From Acestrorhynchus altus (Eukaryota; Chordata; Actinopteri; Characiformes; Acestrorhynchidae): a stretch of 64,000 bases of DNA. The stretch spans positions 4,273,256 through 4,337,255 of the forward strand of contig CM067522.1 of the NCBI GenBank assembly GCA_034509495.1. Reading direction: 5' to 3'. The notes below the pieces were generated by a model. That model had not been told where the DNA came from and did no database searches. It saw only the letters and a list, made by a program, of their open reading frames with translations. Shown piece by piece: positions 1 through 13,075 of this stretch. Every line of letters begins with the position of its first letter. Within the stretch, counting starts at the first letter, position 1. Made by a program: the position numbers and the translations under genes.

Positions 1-430
1 TGTTGCCAGGAAATCTTTTGAGAAAATTGACCCCTTATCAGAAATAATATATTGGGATACTGGATACACTGGGATTCACTGTAGTCAAGACTGCTAGAGC
101 CGGGTCCGAGTCAAGACCGAGACTGGGAAAAGCTGAGGCTGAGACCAAGACAAAGACTAGATCGAGATTTTAAAATTTAATAAAAGTACATTCATTGTTT
201 ATGATTGAAAATGCATTCCACAATTTCAGAATCATGCTTTATAGCTTTTTCTTCTGTAATCCTCGATTTATTCTTTGTGTAAGAGTTCATGATGGAATTT
301 AAACAACTTTAATGTTTTTGAACTTGTAGAATTCTAGTTTTATGATAAAACGTTTCTAAATGTTACATTATTAGAAAGAAGATATTGAATGACTGATCCA
401 ACTGAGTGATGCTCTAGAACATCCTAACAA
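1..430. other. no recognised feature
   Basis: AT-rich. A short degenerate GAGACC/AAGACT-type run at about 105-165 is the only structure seen. Confidence 0.5.
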
Positions 431-665
431 TCATTTACATTTACGTTTATGTCTGCATTTATCAGACGCCCTTCTCCAGAACGACTTACAAAAGTGCTGT
501 GCTGTTCACTCAGAATATCCTCAGCTAGTAGACGAGATGAGAATCTAGAGATTCCTCACACTTAGATCCTGCTGAACACAAATGCCTGTATGAAGTTAAA
601 AACTCCTGAAACAGATCTTCAGTCTAGCAGACTGTCTAGACTGTTATTAAATGCAGTTCTATACT
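431..665 (-). mobile_element. L2-like LINE 3' end, antisense
   Basis: TTTATGTCTGCATTTATCAG, ACGCCCTTCTCCAGAACGAC, GCTGTTCACTCAGAATATCC, CTAGTAGACGAG and ACTCCTGAAACAGAT also occur in the copies at 43.5 and 57.4 kb. This is the 3' UTR part. Confidence 0.75.
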
Positions 666-865
666 GAAAATGTGTTGCAGCCTCAGTGCTGTTCAGTCAC
701 AGTGCATAAGAGTGGCCCCTCACTCACAGTTAATGAGACCACCAAACAGTGGGAGGCATAAGAAACACTGCAGGAGCATTCTCCAAGATAAACAGAGGAT
801 TGCACAGTGCGGTGGTATGCAGCTACAGTAAGGCATAGTTGAAAATCTAACACTCAGAAAGCATT

Positions 866-869
<4 letters not shown>

Positions 870-919
<50 letters not shown>
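870..919. repeat. (CT)n microsatellite
   Basis: An uninterrupted CT run. Confidence 0.97.
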
Positions 920-922
<3 letters not shown>

Positions 923-1118
923 GTGTTTCCCATAAATGCTCTTAATTTGATCCCTCTAGCTTATCTCGGTGTGTCCACATTGCCCGTATTCCAACCACAT
1001 GTAATCTTTATTATAAAATCATTTACACAAGTTGGCAGGTGTGGTAACTAGGGCATGGACTGGACATTGTCAGGCAGCTACAGCTACATCTGTAATTATT
1101 GAAATGGACTGGGCCTTA

Positions 1119-1120
<2 letters not shown>

Positions 1121-1172
<52 letters not shown>

Positions 1173-1181
1173 TGTGTGTGT
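1121..1181. repeat. (TG)n microsatellite
   Basis: A TG run with one TATG interruption. The His/Thr-rich antisense open frame is its translation. Confidence 0.97.
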
Positions 1182-3084
1182 ATATGTATGTATGTGATGT
1201 AATGCAAAGTGATGGATCTAAATGTCCAATCATGGCTATTGTTTTCAGCCAGGTTCTCTCGGCATAACGCTCAAAATGTTCTCGGCCATGCCAGAATTCC
1301 ATCCCACTTGAATGATCTGAGTTCTAGAGCAGTCATTATACAGTTCTGTAAACACTACTGTGAGCGATGTGTGATAATTCATTCTAGAATTCACTCATCT
1401 TCCTAACTGCAAGACAGTTTTCCACCATTTTCCGCTCCTTGACATTTTTATTATTTTCTGCTCTTGACAATGTCTTGATTACAGAGGTTGACTTACTTTT
1501 TCTAGCCTGCTCTGTGGGTGTCTTCTACTCAGTTGGCTCAATAAATGAAAACTTTTTCATACCATATACAACCATATGCATCATGTCAACAAACCATCCA
1601 TGCATTTAATTTCTCCTTAGAGCTTTCATGGTTCTGGTTGTAGAACGTCTTTAATTCTAGGAACTGGGACTCTCTGTTCATCACCAGCACGGGACTGAAA
1701 CACTTCTTGGGAGGAATTACAGTATGGATCAGTTCCATTGGGGAAGCTCTTGTTTTATTCCAGTGGCTCAAAGAGTGGCTTTGTCTGCTCTGCTGAGTAG
1801 AGGACATCCTCTGCCCTCTTGGTGACAGACTGGCCCTGTTCGGCGGCCACTGACGATAATTAGGCCGAATAGAGTGGCAGTTAAATCGGCCTCTTTTTCA
1901 GATAATGGGCTCTCAAAGAGCTAGGATGTAACATGGAGGCGTTCCTTTCTCTTGAATTATTTGAAAGGCTCTTTGAAGTTTTCCGGCATGGCATGAATTA
2001 AACATTAAACATCAAGTACAGTTATTCAGATGATGCTTCTTATTCACACTGTGTAACAGGATACTGTTGGTTCTGTTGCGTTGTCTCGCTTTGTTCTTTG
2101 AGACTGCGATGGAACTGTACAGTTCAGCACTTTCTCAGCAGCCAGTTCTGCTCTGCCTTGTTTTTTCACTGCTCGCCTGTCTCGGGGCCTGTGCCACCTT
2201 CCATCCTTTATGCCTGACGCTCATCCCATGAGTCACTAAGGTTGCTCTCTTGTGCTGATCTGAGACCATTTTTGGAGTTAACATGTCATGCTGGCTGTTA
2301 AGTCCTGGGCCCTATTGTGGATCCCTGCTCACATGTCTCTGTGATAGTGCACTCCAGAACATGGCCACTATGTGGCATATGGATGAGAGGATTATGGTAT
2401 TTTCAACCTTTTTACTTACCTCTCTCTCTCTCTCCCTCTCTCTCTCTCTGTGTCCGGGGTGAATAAAGGCATGGACACTGAGGCTAATGGACTGTGGAGT
2501 ATTATACAGATTACAATGGGCCGCTCCTGGCCGATCCCACCGCTTAGCTTTTTAAGCTCTGCAGCCTCCGGCCAAGCCCCTGCTGTGTGAACCAGTAAGG
2601 GATACTGTGAGCGGTAAGTTTGCTTTGTTTTGTTTGCTTGTTTGTGGTGATTACAAAAGCAAGAGCGGCGTCGCCTTTGTTGTTTGCAGAATTAAAGAAT
2701 AGCTTAGTTGAAATTAAAAAATAGTTGGTACATTTTTTTATTGCACATGGTTGTTTACTTATAGGGGACGCTGGACTGACATTGCAAACAACCAAACTAG
2801 ACCAGGGGTGTCAGTCCCAGTCTTGGCGGCCCAGATACGTGCACAGTTTTGTGCTTTTACTGCTCAACCAAGTTCATTTGCAGGATTAGTTAGAGCAGGG
2901 ATCCAGCCCTCCATGACTCCCGACTGTCACTAATGTGATCAAAGTCTATGTTTATTTGTTTCAAAAATCTGTTTCAAAGTTATGTGAAGAATAGGATCAG
3001 TACTAAAGTAGTAAGTAAATGAACGGCTAGGCCGTATTAGGATATTTAATTAAAAGTGGTTCTGGTTTATTTTATCAGCTTAAA
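1182..3084. other. intergenic; no gene recognised
   Basis: No coding similarity. 1840-2000 looks non-repetitive and is noted in the findings. There is a short (CT)n run at 2421-2449. Confidence 0.5.
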
Positions 3085-3190
3085 GATGGATGGAAACACT
3101 GTTGTGCTCGTCAGTGCAACTGGGTCACCGGTGTTTACTGATGCTGTGACTGCTGATGAAAGTAGCCTGATTTCTGACGTGTATAAAACA
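3085..3190 (+). mobile_element. decayed DNA transposon scrap (Tc1-like)
   Basis: GGTGTTTACTGATGCTGTGA and CTGCTGATGAAAGTAGC match the copy near 6.95 kb and a Tc1-like repeat known to me from related fish. Confidence 0.45.
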
Positions 3191-4330
3191 GGGATATGTA
3201 ATTAAGGGCCAGTTTGAGAAATTTCCTCAAGCCAAGGTCTGGAACGTCATCATTTGTCATTTGCATTATAATTCAGTGCCGTATCCTGTATATTCACATA
3301 GCCTAGTAGTTCTATCAACATATTGTGTCGTCAACAATTGAATTTCCAATTAATCAAATTACTGTTCAATGTTTCAACAGTATTCACTGTCAGCTTTTAC
3401 ACTTTAATGGACACGTTATAAATAATTCTATAAATAATGTTCTCATTTCTAGTGGAATTCAAAAATAAAACAATGTCTTTTAAACTAGAATAAATGGGCA
3501 CTCCTAGTTTTGGCTGCAAAATGTGTTAATGGCATTTCAATAATGTGAAGATTGGGATAAAAAGATGAACATTTTTTCTTCATTTATTATGTTTCACGTG
3601 CCATTTCATGTGACCCTGCCTGGTAAAGGACGTCAGAGCATTAAGGTGTAGACTACATACTGTATATAGATTACAGTACATTTTAGATGTGAGGGGCTCA
3701 GGACCTCACAAACATGGCTTGTGATTCACTGTTAACACTTCCACTGTTAATGGGGTTCTATTCGGTGCTATTGTGATCCTGGAAAATGCAAGGAAGCACT
3801 AATAAATGCAGAAATGAAACCAGAATTGGACCTACAGTGAAAACACATCACATTTAGAGCTTAAGGTCTAGAGTTCAGTGGCAACAATGCAGCAACAATG
3901 TGGCCTGTAACTACTTCGATAATGCCATTATAGTGATGTCAGACAAAGCCTGATGCCACTTCACCAATGCTGCTGTTGAGTAAGGCCCATAGCTGGTGCT
4001 CTAACACCAAGGTACCAGTGTGGCCAGTGGCACACATGATGTCTTCTCACTGCTTCCTTTTACAATAATATTCAGCTGACTTAAGATTACATCTCCTCAT
4101 AAACGGCAGCACATATAATAACTTTGTGGCAAACGTCCTGTCCTTGAACTCCCATTTACAGTTATGTGATGAAGTTAGGACAAAGTCATTGTAGGAGGCT
4201 GTCTTATTAATCCTCAGACATTAGTTTGGTTTGCTCTTGAGTGTTGAAGAGAGTGGTGTCCAAAGAGCTCTGAGCTCTGTTCCACTCTCCTAAAAATAAC
4301 TTAAAACATAGAACATTTAAAACAACTGCC
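3191..4330. other. intergenic; no gene recognised
   Basis: AT-rich unique-looking sequence, no supported feature. Confidence 0.5.
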
Positions 4331-4334
4331 TAAA

Positions 4335-4700
4335 TGGTCAGATCAAGCTGTCCTGTCACGTTCTGTCCGCAAAACGAGTAAAGAAGTCTCCAAAAACCCG
4401 AACATGTCATCACAGGACCTACTGATAGCACTTGCAACAGTTGACGTCAAAGTGCAGCACCTACCATCTGAAAGCGACCAAACAAGTTTGATTTTCACGG
4501 GAGGTGTGCAAAAAGGAAACACTTGTTTCCCAAAAAATAAAAACATTAGTGCTAAACTAAAGTATGGCAAAGAACACCTAGACAGAGAGCAGGACTTCTG
4601 GAACAGTTTACTGTAGGACAGATGAATTCAAAGGTTGAATTATTTGGGCTCATTAACAGAAAACATGTTTGACACAAACAAGCACAGCATTTAAACACTA
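4335..4700 (+). mobile_element. Tc1-like transposase fragment
   Basis: KYGKEHLDREQDFWNSLL, then in another frame DR-IQRLNYLGSLTEN, corresponds to the 'FWN.V..SDE.KF..FG.DG' segment of Tc1 transposases. RSVRKTSKEVSKNP upstream fits the DNA-binding part. Stops and an indel are present. Confidence 0.6.
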
Positions 4701-6920
4701 GAACCTCATATCAACTGAAAGAGCTTTTGTCTAGTCCTGTGTGCTATTTTGAACCAGTCTAGGATGATGGGACAGCAGTTAGTTGGAGCCCTGCCCTGAA
4801 TGTCTCTTTCACTCACAGCACTCATCCAGTTCATAGATCAGATTGTAGTGTCATGTGAAATATGTTTCCTGGGCCACGTTACCTGTAAGAGTAAAAACGT
4901 TACTCCAGTTAAAAATACACTCTGTCAAAATCAAATAGTCCTCACTAGGTTATTGGTTTTAGGTTCAGATCTGAATACTGCAGTGTCTGGTTCCAGACCT
5001 GGGCCGTGGTCCACCTATTAGTGACCTCTGATATAGAGCCATAAGATGTTTCTATAGTGTACAGATGGATAATCACCAAAAAACAGCATAAAAGAGTAAC
5101 ACACGAGTATCTTAAATGGAAATAAATGGAATAAATGTAAAAGATTTGCATTAAAGCATCTTCAAATGGTCAGGACCTACACATTCCCCATTGCTGAAAC
5201 AAGGTCTGAAGGTCTTCATGGTTTGAGTCAAAGTGATTTTGCACTGTTGGGGTTTTACCTCAGATACCCCCCAGCCCCCATCCAGGTCCTGTAGTGGTCC
5301 TGCATGCTGCTCCATTCTGTGTATGATGCAATTGACCTAATTTCGAAACCCCATTGGCCTAGCAAATCTGTTGTTTTCTGATTTTGCTTCATCTGTGCAT
5401 CTCTCTCTCTCTCTCTCTCTTCCTTTTCCTCATTTGTACTTCTCCATTTTCTTCTCTAGCCTACTGTGGTTGGACCAGTTCCCCTCCAGTGCTACCCTCT
5501 CTCTACCTTTTACACCATCTGGGCATTTTAGTCCAAATTTGAGAAATATCATCTCAGTTTGGTCATATTCAGGCAGCCTGGTGTGTGCAGTGGAGAACAG
5601 CAAGAGAGTGTGTGATGTGATATTTAATGTGACTTTCGTGCTGCAATGTCCTCACAGTTCAGTAACACCAGGCAGCAGAACATTATCGATGCTTTGGCAG
5701 ATAAGCATCTGGCTTCCGGCCTGCAGTCATTTTGTTGCTAATTCTGGCATCGCCGTGTTGTTTTGCTTTGTCCTGTTGAGGCAGAATAAGAATGTAGCAG
5801 AGTGGTGCTGAGGATTTGAGTTTTGCCATAATTATGTTTTTCATTGATATTTTTTTACTAACCTGTGGTTTAATAAGACTGGCATTCATAAAAGACCATC
5901 TCACATAATGTTCTTGCACAGCACTTCAGAAGCACGACCAGGAAAATGACCAGTGGAGCGTATGGAGAAAGCAAGGTGGGAATGCTGATCTTGCACCATT
6001 TCTAACATTTATAAATCATGGCATAAAAGCCATTACACTGATCGTAGGTCAGCATTCTCATGGCTTTGAGAGCTCTGATGCATGTGGGCTCAGCAACCAT
6101 ATGAATTAAACATCTCTGAAGAGTGCTGATCTCAGATCTGCTACACACTGTTCTTACAGTCTGATGTTATAAAAGCCAGGAGGCTGAGATTTAGCATATT
6201 ATGTGTTTACTTTAATAAATGATCATTTTAGGAAATGAAAACACTCAGGTAAACAGTCCTCAGATGGAATTATCACCAGCAGGGGAATTTAGATTAGGTT
6301 ATGACACAGGCTTGGGCAGCTGAGTGATGTTATTGGAGATCATGATTGACAAGTAACCCATGGGGCTTCTATGAAGGTGACAGCCATGCAAGGAAACAGA
6401 ACTCATTGACTGCACTGTAAGCAAAAATGATTCTGTTTGATACTGAAAAAAAGAGTATTCAGCTCAGTTAACCGTCCCATCATTCAGCATGTCGTTTTTT
6501 GTAGCTTTTATTTGGGACGTAATGATTCACTCTACTCACGATGCTGCCCTCACAATATGATTTTTACATTTTTTTTTTCAAACTGACAAAATGTCCTTTT
6601 ATTATTTACCTATAACAAAATTATAATAATAAAACGCTGTATTCTGCTTGTCTTTTCTTTATTAAAATAAAAAATCCCCTTTCGTTTCTGAGGTAGGATA
6701 CAAAGCTGTGCATTTCTTTTTGTATGTAAAACAAAATACATCTATTTTATAGACCAAAGTAAGTGAAACTGCATGTGTTCTGCAGTACATAGGGCTGCCG
6801 CAATTAGATTTGTTTTATTAGTTTAATTTTTATTATTATTATTATTATTTATTTTTGAATTGACCTTTTTGATTTTGTCCTTGTGCTTCTTCTGTTTTCT
6901 GGAACCAGAGGTAATCCTGA
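4701..6920. other. intergenic; no gene recognised
   Basis: A short (CT)n at 5401-5420 and ATT-rich sequence near 6830-6860. The short open frames have no family resemblance. Confidence 0.5.
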
Positions 6921-7070
6921 GTGCGTTGTCATATGGAAAGCCACAGGTGTTCACTGATGATGTATCTGCTGATAGTAGCAGCTACTAGTTCTGCTCACCT
7001 ACTTTCGGCTCAGATTGAGTCAAATGCTGCAGAAGTGATAGGAGTGAAAGTGCAGGAACCAAAAAATAAT
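6921..7070 (+). mobile_element. decayed DNA transposon scrap (Tc1-like)
   Basis: AGCCACAGGTGTTCACTGAT, GCTCAGATTGAGTCAAATGC and TGCAGAAGTGATAGGAG resemble the same family as the scrap at 3.1 kb. Confidence 0.5.
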
Positions 7071-7574
7071 CAAGGAAATGTTTTGATCTGTTTGTGCAGA
7101 TCTTGCTACAAGCAGTTGTTTCTCAAAGTATTCCTGCAGATCTTTAGACCTTTGTTTGATGTTCACTTCTGCCATTTTTTAATTTCCTTACAAACAGGAA
7201 ATGGAAATGATCGACGCACTTAACTACTTTAAATATATAAATGTTATGTTGTTCCAGAAATAATTGTGCTAAACCATACTGTTGTCATTTTAGTACCATT
7301 TAATGCCTCTTTTATTTACAATAAAATGCAGTTACAACCTGTATGAGAGCGATGGACTTATGAATAAGAATATTCAGAAATGGGAATTGGAATATATATA
7401 TAAAAAAGTTTAAATATCCTAAAACATAAACATGCCTAAAGAAATGGCTTTTAAACAGCCTACTCATTCACTTTAATTGGCTCTCCTAACTAAGACAACA
7501 CAGCTGGCAATATTTATAGAGGTTATGTTTATATACTATATAATAAATGAAGATCATTTAAACATAATTATTCT

Positions 7575-7780
7575 CACAGGCGTATTCACACACCAGGGGA
7601 AAGTGAACACACCTGCCTGGAGTGTTGGGCAGCTGCGGTGCCTGGAGACCTTTTGGGTGTTAGATGCCTTGCTTAAGGGCAATTCAGGGGTGTCCTTTCC
7701 CATCAGAGGTTCAAGCCAGTGACTTTCTGGTCATAATGCTGCACCTCTAACTGTCAGGTCACGGCTGCCTGAAGGTAATG
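7575..7780. repeat. dispersed fish repeat
   Basis: TTCACACACCAGGGGAAAGT, GAACACACCTGCC, TTGCTTAAGGGCAATTCAGG and GTCAGGTCACGGCTGCCT. Same family as 46.45-46.70 kb. Confidence 0.6.
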
Positions 7781-8629
7781 GTCATTTTGACCATTTTAAC
7801 CAGAGATGCCCGAATGTTTGCATTGCACTTCTCTGCCTAAAATATTTGTGAAACCTTTTGATGGAATCACAGCCACTGCTAGGTTGAGAGTTGGTCCACC
7901 ACAGATAAATCTCCATCCAAGAGAAGCCCTGTGGTCTTTTTGAACAAATGAATGAGTTACTGACTAACACAATGTGTGCACCAGTCAAGGGTTTCTTCTT
8001 AATCACCTGGAGAATGAGCACCATTTCAGGAAAGCTCTCAGAATGTTAGCACACAGCGACTGAATCTTGTGTTTACCAAGAAGGAAACCCATCCCAGATC
8101 TGCTGACAGCCTCATAGTATCTGCATGAATGAGTGGTCTGTTCGTCCACTCGCACGAGCCACACAGTGAAAATGGCAGTAAGTGGCATGTGAGCCTATTC
8201 CGTGGGATCAAACAGCAGAGTAGAAGTCTCTGCGGATTACTGGCGAGAGACCGCTCGCCTGCAGTCCAGGCATTTGAGCAAACACCCGGGTAATTAATTG
8301 AAGTTTGGCACAGGGTCTGTATCTGGCACGGGCTATGATCAAAAACATCCCCCCCACCTCACCCTCAAATTGAAAAGGCTGGCATGTAAGCTGTGTCCTG
8401 CAGGATGTGTGTGTATGTGTGTGTCTGCAGACCTTGTTAAGGACAGAAAAGGCAAGAATAGAAGGCGTGTGTTGCAGAGCAATTGCACTACATGACAGAT
8501 GGGATATGTAGGCGGAGAGAGTACAGTAAGTAGACAGATTTTTATAAAGCACTGGAATGAGTGAAATGTCGGATATTCAGCAAATGAGAATGGAGTGGGA
8601 ACAGATGTAGAGCTTTTATCATATACTGA

Positions 8630-8672
<43 letters not shown>

Positions 8673-8984
8673 ATCAGCCAAGTGAAAGAATGAGCTTTGA
8701 ACAAGTCGCTAGGGCAGCAGATCTGAATGTAAACATCACTGTGGTCACCCCGACTTTAATCTGATGTGAAAACCATGCGTCTCAGCAGATTACAGGGACT
8801 CACACCTTCCACAGGTGTGTTTGTGTGATTATGTCATTACATAAGTAGTAAAAGAGTGCTATACAAATAAAATCATTGTATTTTATTTTTTTTTAGCCTG
8901 GAAAGTGATTTCAGAAACATTAGGAATCATCTAGTCCCCCTGTCAACAAAATAATTTACTAAAGTGAATGATTTGGGTACTATA
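7781..8984. other. intergenic; no gene recognised
   Basis: Apart from (CA)n at 8631-8670, nothing supported. The open frames here run through simple sequence. Confidence 0.5.
8631..8670. repeat. (CA)n microsatellite
   Basis: An uninterrupted CA run. Confidence 0.97.
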
Positions 8985-9430
8985 ACAGATCACATGTCTG
9001 GAGAACACCAAACATGTATAAAATGCGAAGCAAAGGAAGTGGAAGTATGTTGTTTGGGGGCAGCTTTACTGCAACAGACAAGCTCTGCCTTACTGAATCT
9101 ACTGTGAACAATGAAATCTTTATTGTATTCTAGAGTGATTGGCAGTGTGAGGAAGGATGGAAAAATGTGAAACCGTTTGTTCAGAAACTGAAGCTGAAGC
9201 AGAGGTGGACCATGCAACATGACAATGGCCAAAAACATCAGAATAAAACTACCAAAGAATGGCTCAAAAAAGAAGTGGAGACATCTGTAATGTTCAAGTC
9301 GAAGCCTGGATCTTAAAGTTTGTGGGATGCTGTGAGATGCAAGCTGGTCAAACATCCCAAAGCTGAAAGAGCTCTGCGTGAAGGAAAAGGAAACGTCCCC
9401 CAGTCGATGCCAGACTGTAGTACATGTTTA
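8985..9430 (+). mobile_element. Tc1-like transposase fragment
   Basis: GSGSMLFGGSFTA matches the 'GGGSVMLWGCFSA' block; WTMQHDNGQKHQNKTTKEWL matches the 'QQDNDPKHTSK...W' block holding a catalytic Asp; then SLWDAVRCKLVKHP fits the 'LW.DLK..V' block. There is one stop and gaps. Confidence 0.7.
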
Positions 9431-10964
9431 ACTGAGATTTCAGCCAAATTATTTTAAATGAATCATTTACAGTCAAACTGACATTGTTTTTGTAAAGTTG
9501 TTGCTTCATCCCTCATTATATATAAATGATTTGAAAGAAAATATTGAAATGTACAAAGAACGAAATATTGAATGGTATGTTCTATCTTTTCATGTTACTG
9601 CATAACAATCAATAGAAGGAAACAAAGTCAGTGATCAGAATGTGCCGTTGTTCAGTAAATGTATGATAATTAGAAGAGCACCGAGCACCGACACTGTTCA
9701 GTTCCACCAGCAGCTCACCTTCTTTACTTTAATGAAAGATTGACTAGAGAAACTAACTACTGGATGGGAACTGTGAATACTAGTTCCTAGTATTCCAGGA
9801 GAATCCTCAAAATGGTTAAAGATGCCGTAGAAGGGAAAACTCTGACCTTAGCATAGTTTGCCACACCATGTACAAAATGTGGTGGGGGTTTAGGGTGGAG
9901 GGCTAAAATATTTATCCTACAAGACTGTTACATAACAGTTTTGGGGATTAGGCCTATTTTACAGCTGGTTGCCAGATTGGGCCTATGTAGGTGGAACGTC
10001 AGCTTTTGAGGTTCACGATTTGACAATCCGTCTGCTGAACTCTCATTTTTCAGCCAGAGTGAAATAAATACACCTCCATTCTTGGCCACCTTTAAATACT
10101 GTCAGTGTTACTGAATGATCTGTCATGTGGGAGCTAGAGGTGAGCCTAGATGATTGATTTGACCTGAGGTGAACTGAAGAGAGTCGGAAGTCCCACTGCT
10201 AGTTGTGTTCTCACGCTGGTGTTCCTAGATCAGAATTCTGCTCACGGTTTGAGAAAACAGGGAGCAAATGTGGGCATTTTACTCACACTGTAGAACCCCG
10301 GGAGGGCAAATGCTTCCCCACCGCCTGTAATGCAGTGTAGCAATGCAGCACTTTAGCTCTGCAGTGCTTCTGATTCTCCAGCTGCCTCCACTCAATCCCC
10401 TCACCATGCCTCATCATTTCAACAATGCTGTCTCCATGCTCAAGTTGATTAACCAGTACCGAGTGTGTCCGAAATAGCTCCCTGTTTGACAAATAATTTC
10501 CCACACTGAGAGTAAAAACCATTAGCCATCCACTGAGGGATTCAGCCTCTTTTCCTACCAGTGCCACCAATAAACGAACATGTACCAGTGTTACAAAAAG
10601 GATATGCTCGCAGAGATGGGACTTCATAGCAGTTTTAATGAGCATAAGTGTGAGATCCTGTCATGGGCATTTCTCCTTTCTTCCCTGGTGCAGTTGGCAC
10701 TCAGGTTAGACCACAGGGAGGACTGTAATTTATTGGGAATCACTTAACAAGCATCTGTTATGGCATGGCTGTCACTGGTCCACGGGCGATGTTGGAAAAG
10801 TGAGCTGCTTCTTGAAGGAACACTTGTACTTGAAGCCACGTGTACTTATATGGCCAATGACAATAAGCTGGTTGGGGCAGGTAGCATAATCTATTAATGT
10901 GTCCACACTCTGAGCCATATCAAAGTAGAAATAAACCACCTCAGGGTACAATCGCTGTCTGCAT
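9431..10964. other. intergenic; no gene recognised
   Basis: No coding similarity, no clear repeat. Confidence 0.5.
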
Positions 10965-11420
10965 CCACTGTCTGGTATGGATCAGACACAACAGAGCTGC
11001 TGGAGTGTTTAAACGCTGTGTCCACTCACTGTAAACTCTATTAGACACGTCTAACTAGTTTTAAGCTCGTCTGTTTCTCTGGCCTTTCATCAGTTCTCAG
11101 AAGAAGCTGCCCACGGGACACTGTTGGCTGGATATTTCTGGTTGGTGGACTGTTCTCAGCCCAGCAGTTACACCAAGGGCCTTCAAACACTCCAACGGCA
11201 CTGCTGCATCTGATTCACTAGTACCAGAAACACACAGTAAAACACCACCACCATGTCAGTGTCTCTACAGTCCTGAGAATGACCCACCACCCACATAATA
11301 CTTGTTCTGTGTTTGTCCAGTACGCAGAGTAACTACAAAGTGTATGGTAAGAGGAGCTGATATAATGGACAATGAATGCGGAAACAAGGAGGTGGTCATA
11401 ATGTTATGGCTGAATAGTGT
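10965..11420 (+). mobile_element. rearranged MITE (ACCATAACATTATGACC family) with an inverted internal piece
   Basis: The right part, from about 11095 to GTGGTCATAATGTTATGGCT at about 11391-11410, is collinear with the copy at 61.2 kb. The first part (about 10972-11030, GTGTTTAAACGCTGTGTCCA) is the reverse complement of the block seen at about 36296 and related to 11185-11215. Confidence 0.7.
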
Positions 11421-12480
11421 ATGTTTGGTGTTGATGATGTTGAGTAAAATCTGGTTTGTCAAAGCCAGGACCGGATTGAACATGATTATAGTAGATGTTA
11501 TAGTAGGCATTTTTATTACAAACTAGAGGAAGGATCGTCACCTTGTGGATTCCTCCTTAAGTGGCTGGTTAAACCACTGCATGACGTGGATTATATAACA
11601 TCAGCTATTTAAAAACACTTCCTTCAACAAGTATCATAAGTCGAATCTAATCCAGGGCTGACTGCATCATTACACCCCTACCTGTTTTCTATACCCAGCT
11701 GTAGAAAGTGTTCGGTGATTGCCAGTGGGCAGGCCACAACAGGAGGACCATGGGCGATCTCATTAACTGACCCCACCTGCCTTCTCCGGGTGTCTTTGGG
11801 TGAAACCTCTCGTGTGACCACATGCAAAAGGATCTTGATGCACGTTTGGACTGAGCCAAGCCACAGGAACATGTGGAACTGATCAGCTGATTTAGCATGG
11901 GAAGGGTTTTCATCCCTCTGATTTGTTTTCTGAGATTTCTCACAGTCTGCATGAGCACAATGTTTTATTCATTAGCTGTATAAATATTTGTCTTGTGATT
12001 TCTTTATTTACTCCTTTTGTGCAGTTTGGTGATGCATGACCTGTGTTTATCCGACAAAATGAAGGTTAAGAAGCACCACGCGCTGGGTTATTTCATGCAC
12101 AGTGCATGGCTTATTGTATTAGAAGTGATAATCATTAACTATTACGGCTGTAGACCAAGCCGTCCGGCTTCACCACAACTGGGACATGTTTCTCTTTGTG
12201 TTTTGGGGAATGCTGTGAAGGAGAACCAGTGGGATACTTTTCCTAGAACACATTGTTCTTTTCCATCCCTCACCAAGCCAATGCATGAGGCAATCCATCG
12301 AAAGGAAAAGTTACAGTGTAAAAACAAAACAAGTCAAGATAAAAGGTATTGAAATTTTTTGAATCATCTCAAAACCGCTTGTGATTATAAAATGTTTGGA
12401 AATAAGACTCGAACAAGATTCAAGCTTGATTCTAGAGAAACAGATCTTTAAAATAAACAAAAATCTATTAAAAACATAAG
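11421..12480. other. intergenic; no gene recognised
   Basis: Overlapping short open frames on both strands near 11.68-12.35 kb show no family resemblance. Confidence 0.45.
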
Positions 12481-12640
12481 CCAGCCGCCGTGGCCTGGTG
12501 TGAAGCACTCTTGTGACTCAAAGGTTGCTGGATAAATCGCTGAACTGGCAGGACATGACAGAAGTGCCCTTCAGCAAAGCACTTAAGCCCCCATATTTAA
12601 ACGCTGCTTATGTTAGGAATGCAGTGTTTGGGGAATGATT
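12481..12640 (+). mobile_element. tRNA-derived SINE (degenerate)
   Basis: CCGCCGTGGCCTGGTGTGAA resembles an A-box head; CAAAGGTTGCTGGATAAATC a decayed B box; CAGGACATGACAGAAGTGCC and TTCAGCAAAGCACTTAAGCC are the usual body of a fish SINE. Confidence 0.65.
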
Positions 12641-12679
12641 TTAGACTATGAAGACAATCATCATCTTTCAGTCAAATTC

Positions 12680-12825
12680 TTAAAACTGGTCAAGTTGCCC
12701 TGTGATGGACTGGCACCTTGTCTTGCAGCCAGTGATTCTGGGTAGTCTTCAGGCCCACCCAGACCAGCACGAAGCAGATTAGATGCAGAATAAGAATGCA
12801 AATAAATAAATAAATAAATAAATAT
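12680..12825 (+). repeat. dispersed repeat with (TAAA)n tail
   Basis: GCCCTGTGATGGACTGGCAC is a very common fish phrase. The sequence ends AAATAAATAAATAAATAAAT at 12798-12822. Confidence 0.6.
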
Positions 12826-12859
12826 TGCTGAAATTACAATATCAATCAATCAAATTTTA

Positions 12860-13075
12860 TTTATATCGTGCTTTTTACAACAAGAAGTTGCCACAAAGCA
12901 GCTTTACAAAGATCCGGGTCCGAGCCTCAAATGAGCAGCCAGTGGGCAAACAGTGGCAAGGAAAAACTCCCTCAGTTTTGGAGGAAGAAACCTTGAGAGG
13001 AGCCAAGGCTCAAGAGAGGAACCCATCCTCCTCTGGTGGACACTGGAGAGCACAATAGCAGAGAGCTTCACTGTT
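12860..13075 (+). repeat. dispersed fish repeat
   Basis: TTTTATTTATATCGTGCTTT, AAAGCAGCTTTACAAAGATC, CAGTGGCAAGGAAAAACTCC, GAAACCTTGAGAGGAGCCAA and GAGAGGAACCCATCCTCCTC are phrases of an abundant fish repeat. The class is not settled. Confidence 0.65.

Noticed and set aside
11678..12352. Overlapping frames on both strands of 61-111 codons
   Set aside because: No similarity to any family, no splice context and no codon pattern favouring one frame.
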